Below are positions 1-9,732 of a stretch of DNA of 64,000 nucleotides, one piece after another. The stretch is from the NCBI RefSeq assembly GCF_016595275.2, contig NZ_JAENIQ020000002.1:496001-560000 (forward strand), read 5' to 3'. Numbering within the stretch: position 1 is the stretch's first letter; each line of letters opens with the position of its first letter. A model generated the notes under the pieces. The model was not told the origin of the DNA and searched no databases. It was given only the letters and a program-made list of their open reading frames with translations. The stretch comes from Corynebacterium pygosceleis (GTDB lineage Bacteria > Actinomycetota > Actinomycetes > Mycobacteriales > Mycobacteriaceae). The position numbers were made by a program, and so were the translations under genes.

Positions 1-31
1 ACCGGCAGATTTCGATAGGAGCACTCCACAC

Positions 32-1330
32 ATGGCGGAGAACACGGAAAACGACTTTCCCACCACCACCGCGGCCCCGGCCTCGGTGGCTGCGCTCCTC
101 GAGGCACACCGCAGTGACCTGTCGTGGCAGCGGGACTTCTACCGCGAGATGCACGCGCATCCTGAGCTCTCCGGCCACGAGAAGGAGACCGCCGAACGCA
201 TCGCCGCCCAGCTGACCCGGTTCGACGCTCAGGTGACCACCCACATCGGCGGGTACGGCATCGTCGCCGTGTTCACCAACGGCGAGGGGCCCTGCGTGCT
301 GATGCGGGCCGATTTCGACGGTCTGCCCGTCAAGGAGGAGACCGGCGTCGACTTCGCCTCCACCGACATCCACACCCAGGACAACGGCTACGTCAGCCCG
401 GTCATGCACGCCTGCGGGCACGACATGCACACCACCGCGCTACTCGGTGCCTGCCAGATCATGGATGAGCACCGCGACGCGTGGCGCGGGACGTTCATCG
501 CCCTGTTCCAGCCTGCCGAGGAGAATTCCGACGGCGCGATCGCCATGGTCAATGACGGTCTCATGGAGGTCATCCCCCGGCCGCAGGTGTGCCTCGGACA
601 GCACATCGTGCCGGGACCTGCGGGAACGGTCATGTCCATGCCCGGTGCCGCACTCGCGGCCTGCGACACGATCACGGTGACGATCCACGGCCGCAGCGCC
701 CACGGTTCGATGCCGCACAACTCGATCGATCCGACGTTCATCGCGGCGATGGTCGTCGTGAGGCTCCAGGGGATCGTCGGCCGGGAGGTGTCCCCGGAGG
801 ATTTCGCGGTGGTCACGGTGGGGACGTTGAGCGCCGGGCACACGAACAACACCATTCCGGGTACCGCGACCCTGGTACTGAACTGCCGGTTCTACGACAA
901 CGACGTCAAGGACCGGGTCTACCGGGCCATCGAGCGCGTGGTCCGGGCCGAGTGCGCGGCCAGCGGCTGCGAGAGGGAACCCGACTTCGTCTACTCGGCG
1001 CACGGCGAACTCACCGACAATGATCCGGGCGTGTTCCGTCGTGTCAGGGCCACCTTCGACGCGGTGTTCGGTGAGGATTCCGTCGATGCCCGTCGGTGGA
1101 CCGCGTCCGAGGACTTCTGCGACATCCCGAACGCGTTCGGGGTTCCCTACCTGTTCTGGACGGTGGGGGTCACCCCACGGGAACAGTGGGCCGCCGCCGC
1201 GGCCGCCGGCCGGATCAGCCGGGACATACCGACGAACCACTCGGGCACCTTCCTGCCCGACTACGCCCCCTCTGTCGACGCCTCGACGAGGGCGGCGACA
1301 GCAGCGGTGCTGAGTTACCTCGGACGCTGA
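32..1330 (+). CDS. M20 family (M20D-type) amidohydrolase
   Basis: A metal-dependent amidohydrolase of 432 residues, a normal length for hippurate or N-acyl-amino-acid hydrolases that cleave an acyl-amide bond in the cytoplasm. The metal-binding ACGHDMH motif lies near residues 130-136 and the PAEE stretch carrying the general-base glutamate near residue 165. A central dimerisation domain follows (HGRSAHGSMP near residue 220). The ATG is preceded by an AGGAGC ribosome site 9-10 nt away. No signal peptide is seen. It converges on glgP across a strong terminator and stands alone, so the natural substrate cannot be inferred from context. Family assignment is secure; the exact acyl-amino-acid specificity is not. 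Confidence 0.88.
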   Translation: MAENTENDFPTTTAAPASVAALLEAHRSDLSWQRDFYREMHAHPELSGHEKETAERIAAQLTRFDAQVTTHIGGYGIVAVFTNGEGPCVLMRADFDGLPVKEETGVDFASTDIHTQDNGYVSPVMHACGHDMHTTALLGACQIMDEHRDAWRGTFIALFQPAEENSDGAIAMVNDGLMEVIPRPQVCLGQHIVPGPAGTVMSMPGAALAACDTITVTIHGRSAHGSMPHNSIDPTFIAAMVVVRLQGIVGREVSPEDFAVVTVGTLSAGHTNNTIPGTATLVLNCRFYDNDVKDRVYRAIERVVRAECAASGCEREPDFVYSAHGELTDNDPGVFRRVRATFDAVFGEDSVDARRWTASEDFCDIPNAFGVPYLFWTVGVTPREQWAAAAAAGRISRDIPTNHSGTFLPDYAPSVDASTRAATAAVLSYLGR

Positions 1331-1350
1331 GGTGGCCGGTGCCGCCCACG

Positions 1351-1404
1351 ACGGCGCCCCACGGACCTCTCCGGTTCATCCGGATGGGGTCCGTGGGGCG
1401 CCGT
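1351..1404. terminator. Bidirectional terminator between the amidohydrolase gene and glgP
   Basis: Arms 1351-1367 and 1388-1404 form a perfect 17-bp GC-rich stem. An inner CCGG/CCGG pair sits in the loop. It lies between two convergent genes and probably serves both. Confidence 0.85.
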
Positions 1405-1453
1405 TCCCGTCTGTGCCGTGGCGGAGTTCCCCGCCACCGGCGCGGGCGTCCGA

Positions 1454-4030
1454 TCAGGGGTGGTGGGTGATCAGTCCGAGTTCCGCGGGGCTGACGAGCA
1501 GCGGATGCGCGGGGATCACACGGGCGGTGAACCCGATGTCCCCGGGGCGGTCACTGGGCAGCGTGACGGTGTAGCCGTCGTCGGACGGGGTCATGTCGAA
1601 CACCTCGGGGTCGACGAGGGTCCCGTCCTGTCCGCGTTCACCGGTGATCAGCTGGACGGCGACGTCCTGCCGGGACAGACCGCCGAGGTCGGCGGTGACG
1701 GTGAACGTCATCGGTTCACCGGCCAGGACCCTGGCGTCGGCCTGCGTGGGGACCCCGTTGACCCTCAGGTCCCGCAACTGGACGGCGTCCCAGTTTCCAC
1801 GGACGTGGGCCATCCAGTCCACGAACGCGGCGGCGTCACCCTCGCTCTCCATGATGCGGCGGGCGGAGGCGTCGGTCGGACGGTAGTACTCCTCCGTGTA
1901 GTCACGCACCATGCGGAAGGAGGTGACCATCGGCGACAGGGTGGTCAGCGAGCGGCGCACCATCTCGAGCCAACGGCGCGGGACTCCGTCGGTGTCCCGG
2001 TCGTAGAACATCGGCGCGATGTCGTGCTCGAGGAGATCGTAGAGCGCCTGTGCCTCGAGGTTGTCCCGGTACTCGAGATCCCCGGTCTCCACGGTCGGGA
2101 TCGTCCAGCCGTAGCCGTCCTGCGGCATCTCGTCCCACCAGCCGTCGGAGACGGACAGGGTGAGGCAACCGTTCATGACGGCCTTCATGCCGGAGGTACC
2201 GGACGCCTCCTGCGGGCGGACCGGGTTGTTCAGCCAGATGTCCGCGCCGGAGACCAGGTAGCCGGCGAGTCCGATGTCGTAGTCGGGCAGGAAGATGAAC
2301 CTGTCCCGCAGGCCCGCGTCGTCGGCGAACTGGATGATCTGCTGCATGAGCTGCTTACCGCCCTCGTCGTGCGGGTGTGCCTTACCCGCGATGACGAACT
2401 GGACGGGGCGCTCCGGGTTCGTGAGGATCCGACGCAGACGCTCCGGGTTGCGGAGCATGAGGGTCAGCCGCTTGTAGGTGGACACCCGACGCGCGAACCC
2501 GACGGTGAGAACCTCGGGGTCGAGGACGTTGCGGGTCCAGTACAACTGGGCCTCCTGCTGCCCACGGATCAGGCAGGAGGAGTGGACGGCTTCCCTGGCG
2601 ACGGCGACGAGGTCATGCCGCAGTCCGTTGCGGGCGGCCCACAGTTCATCGTCGCTCACGGCGTCCGGGTGCTCCCAGACGTCCGTGGAGGTGAGGTCGG
2701 CGTCACCGGAGATCTTCGCGATGATCTCCGCCATCTCGGGTTTGACCCAGGTCGGAAGGTGCACACCGTTGGTGACGGAACCGATCGGCACCTCGGATCC
2801 GGTCCATCCCGGGTAGAGGGAGGCGAACATGCCGCGGGAGACCTCGCCGTGCAGCCTGGCGACGCCGTTGGCGTGCTGGGACAGTCTCAGGCCCAGGTGG
2901 GCCATGTTGAATGTGCCGGGGGCGTCCTCCGCACCGAGCTCCAGAGCGCGTCCGATCGGGACGCCCGGGCACAGGTGGCGGGAGGGCTCCTGCCCGTCGC
3001 CGAGGTAGCGGCGGACCAGGTCGACCGAGAAACGGTCGATGCCGGCGGGGACCGGGGTGTGGGTGGTGAAGATGTTCGCGGCACGGACCTGCGCGAGCGC
3101 GGCGTCGAAGCTCACGCCCTCGGCCATGCGTTCACGGATCCTCTCGAGTCCCAGGAATCCGGCGTGTCCCTCGTTGAGGTGCGCGACACGCGGACGGGCG
3201 AGTCCACGGGCGTCACAGAAGGCGTTGACGGCGCGGACGCCACCGACACCGAGGACGAGCTCCTGCTTGATCCGGTGCTCACTGTCACCGCCGTAGAGAC
3301 GGTCCGTGACCTCCTGCATTCCGGGCGGATTGTCGTCGATGTTCGTGTCGAGCAGGAGCAGCGGGATCCGGCCGACGTGCGCGATCCACAGGGCGATGAC
3401 GATGTCCCGGCCGTCGGGGTAGGCGACCGTCACCTTGATCTGCTGACCGTCGGCGTCCGTGACACGCTCGATGGGCAGGTCCTCGGGGTTGTGGTACTCG
3501 TAGCGCTCCTGCTGCCACCCGTCGGCGGACAGTGACTGGGTGAAGTACCCGAAGGAGTACAGCAGACCGACACCGATGAGCGGCACCCCGAGGTCGGAGG
3601 CCGACTTCATGTGGTCTCCGGCGAGGACACCGAGGCCACCGGAGTAGATCGGCAGCGACGGGTGGATACCGAATTCCATGGAGAAATAGGCGGCGACCGG
3701 GTCCGTGGAGGTGGCGGAGGTGTCCGCCGGATGTGTCTTCTGGTACCAGAAGTTTCCTGCGAGGTAGTCGTCGAGATCCGCGCTTTCGGCGTTCATCCGC
3801 GCGAGGAAGTCCTTGTCGACGGCGAGTTCCTGCAGCCGGGAGTTGTTGACCCGGTGCAGCATCATCTTCGGGTTCTCGCCCAGTTCCTCCCAGAGCCGGG
3901 GATCGATGGACTCGAACAGTTCGCGCGTCGAATCACGCCAGGACCAGCGCAGATTCAGTGCGAGACGACGCAGGGGCAGCAGCGCCGTCGGGGTGTTGTG
4001 GGATATATGGACGTTTCCTGAAGAAATCAC
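1454..4030 (-). CDS. glgP: Alpha-glucan (glycogen) phosphorylase
   Basis: Releases glucose-1-phosphate from the non-reducing ends of glycogen or maltodextrin (family GT35, the shorter bacterial form). The 858-residue length fits. The C-terminal half holds EASGTSGMKAVMNG, whose lysine is the expected pyridoxal-phosphate anchor. An N-terminal LALNLRWSW stretch is typical of this subgroup. The start is GTG at 4030. It is transcribed away from pyk, with the pyk terminator between them. With glgX, treY and treZ elsewhere in the window it belongs to glycogen and maltodextrin turnover. Assignment is firm. Confidence 0.95.
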   Translation of the reverse strand: MISSGNVHISHNTPTALLPLRRLALNLRWSWRDSTRELFESIDPRLWEELGENPKMMLHRVNNSRLQELAVDKDFLARMNAESADLDDYLAGNFWYQKTHPADTSATSTDPVAAYFSMEFGIHPSLPIYSGGLGVLAGDHMKSASDLGVPLIGVGLLYSFGYFTQSLSADGWQQERYEYHNPEDLPIERVTDADGQQIKVTVAYPDGRDIVIALWIAHVGRIPLLLLDTNIDDNPPGMQEVTDRLYGGDSEHRIKQELVLGVGGVRAVNAFCDARGLARPRVAHLNEGHAGFLGLERIRERMAEGVSFDAALAQVRAANIFTTHTPVPAGIDRFSVDLVRRYLGDGQEPSRHLCPGVPIGRALELGAEDAPGTFNMAHLGLRLSQHANGVARLHGEVSRGMFASLYPGWTGSEVPIGSVTNGVHLPTWVKPEMAEIIAKISGDADLTSTDVWEHPDAVSDDELWAARNGLRHDLVAVAREAVHSSCLIRGQQEAQLYWTRNVLDPEVLTVGFARRVSTYKRLTLMLRNPERLRRILTNPERPVQFVIAGKAHPHDEGGKQLMQQIIQFADDAGLRDRFIFLPDYDIGLAGYLVSGADIWLNNPVRPQEASGTSGMKAVMNGCLTLSVSDGWWDEMPQDGYGWTIPTVETGDLEYRDNLEAQALYDLLEHDIAPMFYDRDTDGVPRRWLEMVRRSLTTLSPMVTSFRMVRDYTEEYYRPTDASARRIMESEGDAAAFVDWMAHVRGNWDAVQLRDLRVNGVPTQADARVLAGEPMTFTVTADLGGLSRQDVAVQLITGERGQDGTLVDPEVFDMTPSDDGYTVTLPSDRPGDIGFTARVIPAHPLLVSPAELGLITHHP

Positions 4031-4113
4031 CTGTTCAACCTTACGTTAGCAATCGTGTTTCCATGGGTGTCCGGGGTGGCGAGGGTGTCCCCGGGGCGCA
4101 GCGGCGGTGCCCT

Positions 4114-4161
4114 GACACCGAAGACCCGGCACCACTGTCAGCGGGCCGGGTCTTCGGTGTC
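4114..4161 (-). terminator. pyk terminator
   Basis: Arms 4114-4130 and 4145-4161 make a perfect 17-bp stem with a 14-nt loop, starting 9 nt after the pyk stop codon. Confidence 0.85.
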
Positions 4162-4169
4162 GGGGTGAC

Positions 4170-5597
4170 TCAGGAATTGGTGGCGGAGGTGTTCTCGCCG
4201 AGCAGGTGCACCTGGATCATGTTGGTGTTGCCGCGGATTCCGGGAGGGGTACCGGCGACGACGACCATCATGTCGTCCCGCTTGTACTCCGGCATGGCCA
4301 GAAGCGCCTTGTCGACCTCGAGCATCATGCCGTCGGTGTCCTTGACCTCGGGGCACAGGAACGTCTCCGCCCCCCAGGTCAACGCGAGCTGGGAGCGGAC
4401 CGCCGGATCCGGGGTGAACACCAGCAGCGGCAGCTGCGAGTGCAGACGGGCCACCCGCTTGGCGGTGTCACCGGAGGACGTGAACGCCACGAGAGCCTTC
4501 GCGTTGAGCCGTTCCGCGATGTCACGGGCGGAGTAGCTGATGACGCCGCGCTTGGTGCGCGGTATGTGGCTGAGCGGCGGGACGCTGCCCGCGGATTCCG
4601 CGGTGCGGACGATCCGCGCCATGGTGCGGACCGTGTTCTGCGGATCCCGGCCGACCGAGGTCTCACCGGAGAGCATGACGGCGTCCGCGCCGTCGAGGAC
4701 GGCGTTGGCGACGTCGGAGGCCTCAGCGCGGGTCGGGCGCGAGTTCTCGATCATGGAGTCGAGCATCTGGGTGGCCACGATGACGGGCTTCGCGTTCTCG
4801 CGGGCGATCTGGATGGCGCGCTTCTGCATGAGCGGCACCTCCTCCAGCGGCACCTCGACGCCGAGGTCACCGCGGGCGACCATGATGGCGTCGAAGGCGA
4901 GGATGATCGACTCGAGGGCGTCGATGGCCTCGGGCTTCTCGAGCTTGGCGATGACCGGGACGCGGCGTCCGACCTCGTCCATCACCTCGTGCACGAGTTC
5001 GATGTCGGCCGGTGAGCGGACGAAGGACAGGGCGATGAAGTCCACGCCGAGCTTCAGCGCGAACTTGAGGTCCGCGATGTCCTTCTCGGAGAGGGCGGGC
5101 ACGGAGATGTCCATGCCGGGCAGCGAGACACCCTTGTTGTTGGACACCTCACCGCCCTCGACGACCTCACAGACGACATCGTTTCCGTCGACCTCGACGC
5201 AGACGAGACCGACCTTGCCGTCGTCGACCAGGAGACGGTCACCGGGCTGGGCGTCCTTGGCGAGGTTCTTGTAGGTGGTGGACACGCGGTCGTGGGTACC
5301 GACCACATCATCGACCGTGATCCGCACGGTTTCGCCGGTCGCCCACATCTGCGGTCCGTCGGCGAAGCGGCCGAGCCGGATCTTCGGCCCCTGGAGGTCG
5401 GCGAGAATACCGATGGCCCGCCCGGAGGCGTCGGTGGCCTCGCGGACCCACCTGTAGTTCTGCTCATGGTCCGGGTAATCGCCGTGCGAGAAGTTGAGTC
5501 GGGCGACATTCATGCCCGCGTCAACGAGGGACTCGATCCCCTCCTTGCTCGCGACGGCAGGTCCGAGGGTGCATACAATCTTGGTTCGTCTATCCAC
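4170..5597 (-). CDS. pyk: Pyruvate kinase
   Basis: Catalyses phosphoenolpyruvate plus ADP to pyruvate plus ATP, the last step of glycolysis. The open frame extends further upstream, but the GTG at 5597 gives 475 residues beginning (M)DRRTKIVCTLGPA, the standard start of the family. It also sits 7 nt after a TACAGT hexamer. Family landmarks are IAKLEKPEAI, the MVARGDLGVEVP active-site segment and VATQMLDSMI. The C-terminal regulatory domain is complete. Its own promoter and terminator suggest a single-gene unit. Confidence 0.96.
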   Translation of the reverse strand: MDRRTKIVCTLGPAVASKEGIESLVDAGMNVARLNFSHGDYPDHEQNYRWVREATDASGRAIGILADLQGPKIRLGRFADGPQMWATGETVRITVDDVVGTHDRVSTTYKNLAKDAQPGDRLLVDDGKVGLVCVEVDGNDVVCEVVEGGEVSNNKGVSLPGMDISVPALSEKDIADLKFALKLGVDFIALSFVRSPADIELVHEVMDEVGRRVPVIAKLEKPEAIDALESIILAFDAIMVARGDLGVEVPLEEVPLMQKRAIQIARENAKPVIVATQMLDSMIENSRPTRAEASDVANAVLDGADAVMLSGETSVGRDPQNTVRTMARIVRTAESAGSVPPLSHIPRTKRGVISYSARDIAERLNAKALVAFTSSGDTAKRVARLHSQLPLLVFTPDPAVRSQLALTWGAETFLCPEVKDTDGMMLEVDKALLAMPEYKRDDMMVVVAGTPPGIRGNTNMIQVHLLGENTSATNS

Positions 5598-5604
5598 GAC
5601 CCCG

Positions 5605-5610
5605 ACTGTA
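5605..5610 (-). promoter_or_regulatory. Probable -10 hexamer of pyk
   Basis: TACAGT on the minus strand ends 7 nt before the GTG start at 5597. This spacing puts the transcription start at or next to the start codon, as in a leaderless mRNA. No clear -35 was recognised. Confidence 0.6.
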
Positions 5611-5828
5611 GTCCCCCACGGTCTGAAGCGCCGCCGGAAAAGCCCCGAGAACCGGCGCCTCCGCACGTCACGGAGGGTCTGTGAGGCCTACCACAACGGC
5701 CCGGAAGCAGCTCCGAAACCCCGACAACCAGGCACGAACAGACATGTTCGGACACAAACGGTGGGTCAGGTCGACGCCGAATCCCGTTCTCCGCGATACT
5801 GCTCACACCACCTCATCGGGGGAAGAAT

Positions 5829-6821
5829 TCATCTTCCCGCCACCCCACCGTCATCTCGGGGACGGCTCCGCGACGTGTCCGCACCGGTTACCGGGGTCGT
5901 CATCTCCGCGTCCCCGGACACCCGCACCGCGTTCCCACCGGGTTCGACCACGGCGCTCCCCGGCCGGGGAGCGTGCGGGTTGACCTCCTCCGGAGTCTCC
6001 CTCCTCCCGCGCAGGAGGAACAGCAGAGCGACACCCCCGAGGAAGAGCAGCGTCGACGTCACCGTGTTCACCCGGAGACCGAGAATGTGGGTCGCGGGGT
6101 CGGAACGCATGAGTTCCACCCAGAACCGCCCCGCCCCGTACGCCGCGACATAGAGGGCGAACACCCGGCCGTGTCCCATGCGGAACCGCCTGTCGGCCCA
6201 GAGCAGCAGCACCACGACACCGAGATTCCACAGCATCTCGTAGAGGAAGGTCGGATGGACCACGGTGAGCACCTCCCCCGTGGAACGACCGTTCAACGGC
6301 GCGACCGCCCCCGATTCATCGACCCTCCGGTAGATCTTCAGTCCCCACGGAACATCGGTCGGACGCCCGTAGAGCTCCTGGTTGAACCAGTTGCCGAGCC
6401 GGCCGATGGCCTGGGCGAGAATGATGCCCGGCGCAGCCGCGTCCGCGAGCGGGGCGAAGGGAAGACCCTTTCTTCGCATCATGATCCAGACACCCAGCGT
6501 CCCGAGGGCGACGGCCCCCATGATCCCGAGACCACCGTTGGCCACCTTGAAAGCGTCGACCGGATCACAACCCCGGCAGAAGTAGGAGTCGTGGTCGGTG
6601 ATGACGTGGTAGAGCCTGCCGCCGATGATCCCCAGGATCACCGAGATGACGGCCGCGTCCATCACGACCTCGGGGTTTCCTCCCCTCGCGGCGTACCGCG
6701 CGCGGGTCAGGAAGATCGCCGCGATGATCCCGGTGACGATGCACAGTGCATAGGCACGGATCGGCAGGTACCAGACCCCCTGCGGCGGCGACGGGATGGT
6801 GGCGAGAAGTGTGGTGGTCAC
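5829..6821 (-). CDS. lgt: Phosphatidylglycerol-prolipoprotein diacylglyceryl transferase
   Basis: Integral membrane enzyme that transfers diacylglycerol to the lipobox cysteine of prolipoproteins, the first step of lipoprotein maturation. The 330-residue protein has about seven membrane segments and the Lgt signature [13 protein letters not shown] in the middle. [11 protein letters not shown] follows, and a hydrophilic Pro/Arg-rich tail of about 50 residues ends it. The start is GTG at 6821. The position next to trpC and the histidine genes is a conserved actinobacterial arrangement. Possible substrates are encoded nearby (6992-8038, 23394-24107, 47799-48854, 48929-49534). Confidence 0.95.
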   Translation of the reverse strand: MTTTLLATIPSPPQGVWYLPIRAYALCIVTGIIAAIFLTRARYAARGGNPEVVMDAAVISVILGIIGGRLYHVITDHDSYFCRGCDPVDAFKVANGGLGIMGAVALGTLGVWIMMRRKGLPFAPLADAAAPGIILAQAIGRLGNWFNQELYGRPTDVPWGLKIYRRVDESGAVAPLNGRSTGEVLTVVHPTFLYEMLWNLGVVVLLLWADRRFRMGHGRVFALYVAAYGAGRFWVELMRSDPATHILGLRVNTVTSTLLFLGGVALLFLLRGRRETPEEVNPHAPRPGSAVVEPGGNAVRVSGDAEMTTPVTGADTSRSRPRDDGGVAGR

Positions 6822-6936
6822 GAGAGGAAAACCTGTCTTCCGGTCCGAAAAACTGTGACGGCGGGGGTACCTCCGGCAGAAGGGGCCGCCTGGTTGACCA
6901 GACCAGTGTGCCTCATCCCACCCCGGTCCCCCAACA

Positions 6937-6974
6937 GGAGGAGGGCACGTCCGTCACCGGACGTGCCCTCCTCC
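6937..6974 (-). terminator. Terminator after the lipoprotein gene
   Basis: A perfect 17-bp inverted repeat (6937-6953 with 6958-6974, 4-nt loop) lies 17 nt past the stop codon at 6992. No long T-run follows, which is common in this genome. Confidence 0.8.
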
Positions 6975-6991
6975 TTCCACGGTGTCGTGGG

Positions 6992-8038
6992 CTAGCGCTG
7001 TGTCTCCTGCTCCGGCTGCGCCTGATCCCCCATGAGTTCGTCGAGGGTCGCGTCATTCGGCACCGGCACCATACGGACGGCGCGGGCCGACGCAGTACCC
7101 GACTCGAGCGCGGCACTGATGAGCGCGTAGAAACTCTCCTCGTCGGGATTCTCAGCCATCTCCGCGGCGGCGTCGGCTGCGGCGCGGTAGGTGTCCGCCA
7201 GCCTCGGGCGGTGCCAGACGAGCGGGCCGAGGGCACGACGCTCACCGTCGGTCGCGTCCTCCGGGATCTCCCACCGGTCGAAACCGTCGGCGATCTCGCC
7301 GATCGCCTCCGCGATCGCGCGGTAGTCCTCTGCCGTGAGGTCGGGCAGTCCCGAGCCCGGAAGCGGCGGATTCCCCAACGGGAGGAGTTCGATCGCCCGG
7401 GAGAACGCCTCGTTGTCAAGGGTCGTATCCCCCTGCGCGAGCCTCATGAATTCGACGTACGGGGTGACGACGGTGTCCTCGTCGACCTCGGGCGCGGCCT
7501 CGAATGCCCCGCACACCGGTACCGCCTCGAACGTCTCACGCTGCTTCCCCTCGAGATTCCCGGCGTAGGTGAAGAACGCCTCGACACCCTCGACGGCCCC
7601 CTCGTCCGCCATCGGCGGGAACTCCTCCTGCGTGGTCAACTGCTCCTGGATCGTCATGTCCGGCGTCGTGTCGACCGCCGCGTCGATGAGTTTCCTGGCG
7701 GTGTCGTACTGTTCGGTCTCGTCTCCCTCGGCATCACCGTCCACCGACTTCAGCGCATCCTGCGCCTCGACCAGGTAGGAGTGGGTTCCGGAGAGGAGCG
7801 GGCCACCGTCGGCGTCGATCCGCGCGGCGGCGAGACTGTAGTAGGCGTTGCAGAGGACACCGATGACGGTGTCCCCGCCACCGGTGGCCGCGGCGACGGC
7901 CGGGGAATCATCGCCGCTGTCCGGCGTCGAACACGCGGTGAGCGCCAGGACCGCGACCGACACCGCCGCCACGCGGGACCGGAGCGCCCTCCCGCTCGAA
8001 CGACGTGGTGACATGGCTGGTTGAGGTGAAGTTGTCAT
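6992..8038 (-). CDS. Secreted lipoprotein of unknown function
   Basis: The frame is open further upstream, but the ATG at 8038 places a signal peptide at the N-terminus, with a basic SGRALRSR region, a hydrophobic core and the lipobox LTAC. The mature acidic protein of about 315 residues is probably membrane-anchored outside the cell. It has no domain I recognise and looks largely helical. A second ATG at 8014 is possible; neither start has a clear ribosome site. It lies 49 bp after trpC and before lgt, the enzyme expected to lipidate it, so co-transcription is plausible. The function is unknown. Confidence 0.82.
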   Translation of the reverse strand: MTTSPQPAMSPRRSSGRALRSRVAAVSVAVLALTACSTPDSGDDSPAVAAATGGGDTVIGVLCNAYYSLAAARIDADGGPLLSGTHSYLVEAQDALKSVDGDAEGDETEQYDTARKLIDAAVDTTPDMTIQEQLTTQEEFPPMADEGAVEGVEAFFTYAGNLEGKQRETFEAVPVCGAFEAAPEVDEDTVVTPYVEFMRLAQGDTTLDNEAFSRAIELLPLGNPPLPGSGLPDLTAEDYRAIAEAIGEIADGFDRWEIPEDATDGERRALGPLVWHRPRLADTYRAAADAAAEMAENPDEESFYALISAALESGTASARAVRMVPVPNDATLDELMGDQAQPEQETQR

Positions 8039-8087
8039 GCGGTCCAGTGTGACCGTCACCGGGCCGGGCGGCAACCGCCGTCCCCGA

Positions 8088-8903
8088 TCAGGGCCACCAC
8101 GCCGAGGGGCAGGCGGGGTGTTGGCCAGCGGTGACGAGCTTGCGGCACATCCCGGCGGGATCCTCCGCTGTGACGAGTTCCTCACCGATGACGACGGCGT
8201 CCGCCCCGGAACCGGCGTAGCTCATCAGGTCCCGGGTCGTGCGAACCCCGGACAAGGCGACCCGGATCGTCCCGCGCGGCAGTCCGGGGGCTATCTCGGC
8301 GAAGGCCTCCCGATTGATGGTGAGCGTCCGCAGGTCACGGGCGTTGACACCGACGACCCGGGCGCCGGCCTGAATGGCGCGTGAGGCCTCCTCGGGGCTC
8401 CGTACCTCGACCATCGCGGTCATGCCCAACGACTGCACCCGGTCCAGCAGCGACTCCAGGCGGGGCTGATCCAGGGCACTGACGAGCAACGGAACCATGT
8501 CGACCCCGTAGTAGCGGGCCTCGTGGATCTGATAGGGGTCGATGATGAAGTCACGGCACATGACCGGCACCCCCACGGCGCTACGCACCGCACGGACGTC
8601 CTCCAGGGACCCGTGGAAACGCCTCCGCTCCGTCTGACAGCCGATCAGACGGGCACCACCCGCCTCGAACGCGCACGCCAGCTCCGCGGGTGACTCGATG
8701 AGCGCGATGGGTCCACGGACGGGATTGGCGCGCTTCAGCTCGGCGATCACCCCGCAGCCCGGCTTCGTCAACGCCGCGATGGCGTCGCGGGCGGGTTCGA
8801 CGTCACGGGACCGTGCCTTCATCTCCGCGAACGGAACGACGGCCTCACGCGCGGCGACGTCCTCGACGACGCCGGCGATGATCTGGTCGAAAACCGTGGT
8901 CAT
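8088..8903 (-). CDS. trpC: Indole-3-glycerol-phosphate synthase-like protein (divergent TrpC)
   Basis: A (beta/alpha)8-barrel protein of 271 residues from the ATG at 8903; an upstream extension of the frame is rejected because homology begins here. Family enzymes close the indole ring in tryptophan synthesis. Conserved elements include AELKRA, DFIIDPYQIHEARYYG, MVEVRSPEEA, GVNARDLRTL and GADAVVIGEELV. Two positions depart from the family: the catalytic lysine in RKDFI is arginine (CRDFI), and the glutamate in ESGV is leucine (LSGV). The usual RASPSKG loop reads RANPVRG. The position between the histidine genes and lgt matches the ancestral actinobacterial trpC locus. Activity as an IGPS is therefore uncertain. 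Confidence 0.8.
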   Translation of the reverse strand: MTTVFDQIIAGVVEDVAAREAVVPFAEMKARSRDVEPARDAIAALTKPGCGVIAELKRANPVRGPIALIESPAELACAFEAGGARLIGCQTERRRFHGSLEDVRAVRSAVGVPVMCRDFIIDPYQIHEARYYGVDMVPLLVSALDQPRLESLLDRVQSLGMTAMVEVRSPEEASRAIQAGARVVGVNARDLRTLTINREAFAEIAPGLPRGTIRVALSGVRTTRDLMSYAGSGADAVVIGEELVTAEDPAGMCRKLVTAGQHPACPSAWWP

Positions 8904-9060
8904 GTCTGATCCGTCCGCCTGCGGTCCACCCGACGGGGCCTCCCGCCGCTGTTCAGGCACCAGGCTAATGGCTGTCCCGCTGTCCGGTGAAATTGGTGAG
9001 GTCCGCACAAGGATCGCCCGCACCCGGGATCACCCCCGTCACGGCGGAACCGACCATACG

Positions 9061-9732
9061 TCACCGTGCCGGGGCACCCCCGCCGTCCCCGTCCCGCCGA
9101 TCCGTCGGATCGATGTCCGCGTCGAGTGCGTCCCAGAGCACCCTCCCGGAATCCGGGGACCTCTCGAGATCGTCCTCCAACCGTGCCAGCCTGGCACCGG
9201 GGGTGACGTAGCGGCTCGACACCGTCCCCGTTCGACCGCCGGGCCGCAGGACGAGGAGGACTCCCCCGACCAGGGCAAGGGCACAACCGAGGAAAGCCAC
9301 GACAGGTCCGGCGACGTGCACGTCGAGTCCGGTGACCGTCGCCCAGTCACTCAACGTCACCGGGGAATCCGCCTTCTGCGTCGCCGCTCCCGAGGTGAGC
9401 AGCTTCCGGGCCCGCTCCGGGTCCGGGGTTCCGGCGAGCAACGACAGCGGAGCCCAGCTCGCACCGACCGCCGCCAGCGCGGTCAGACCACCGACGCCCC
9501 TCCGCGCGTTGCTCCGCAGGGCGAGGGCCCCGAGGGTGCCGGCGACGAGGACCAGTGCGATCACGGTGACCTCGGAGGCCCACACCGCACCCGGCAGACC
9601 CCGGACCGCGTCACCCGACTTGTCGTCGAAGGCCGTGACGGTCACCCACCGCAACCGGGAGGACAGCCACAGGAGCACCGCCCCCGCACCGACGCCCAGT
9701 GCCGCCACGCGGGGGAGTCGTCCCGCCGTCAC
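9061..9732 (-). CDS. Trp-operon-associated membrane protein (TIGR02234-like)
   Basis: A 223-residue membrane protein with an N-terminal helix ([19 protein letters not shown]), further helices around residues 55-72 and 80-100, and one near residues 143-165. A charged cytoplasmic tail ends it. The layout and the SSRLRWVTV stretch match the small actinobacterial family usually found between tryptophan or histidine genes. No biochemical role is established. Its start overlaps the hisI stop by 4 bp (ATGA), so it is translationally coupled to the histidine run. A gap of 157 bp separates it from trpC. Confidence 0.8.
   Translation of the reverse strand: MTAGRLPRVAALGVGAGAVLLWLSSRLRWVTVTAFDDKSGDAVRGLPGAVWASEVTVIALVLVAGTLGALALRSNARRGVGGLTALAAVGASWAPLSLLAGTPDPERARKLLTSGAATQKADSPVTLSDWATVTGLDVHVAGPVVAFLGCALALVGGVLLVLRPGGRTGTVSSRYVTPGARLARLEDDLERSPDSGRVLWDALDADIDPTDRRDGDGGGAPAR

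Noticed and set aside
1418..3535. A 705-codon plus-strand frame opposite glgP
   Set aside because: Shadow of glgP; low-complexity Gly/Val/Asp-rich translation and no ribosome site.
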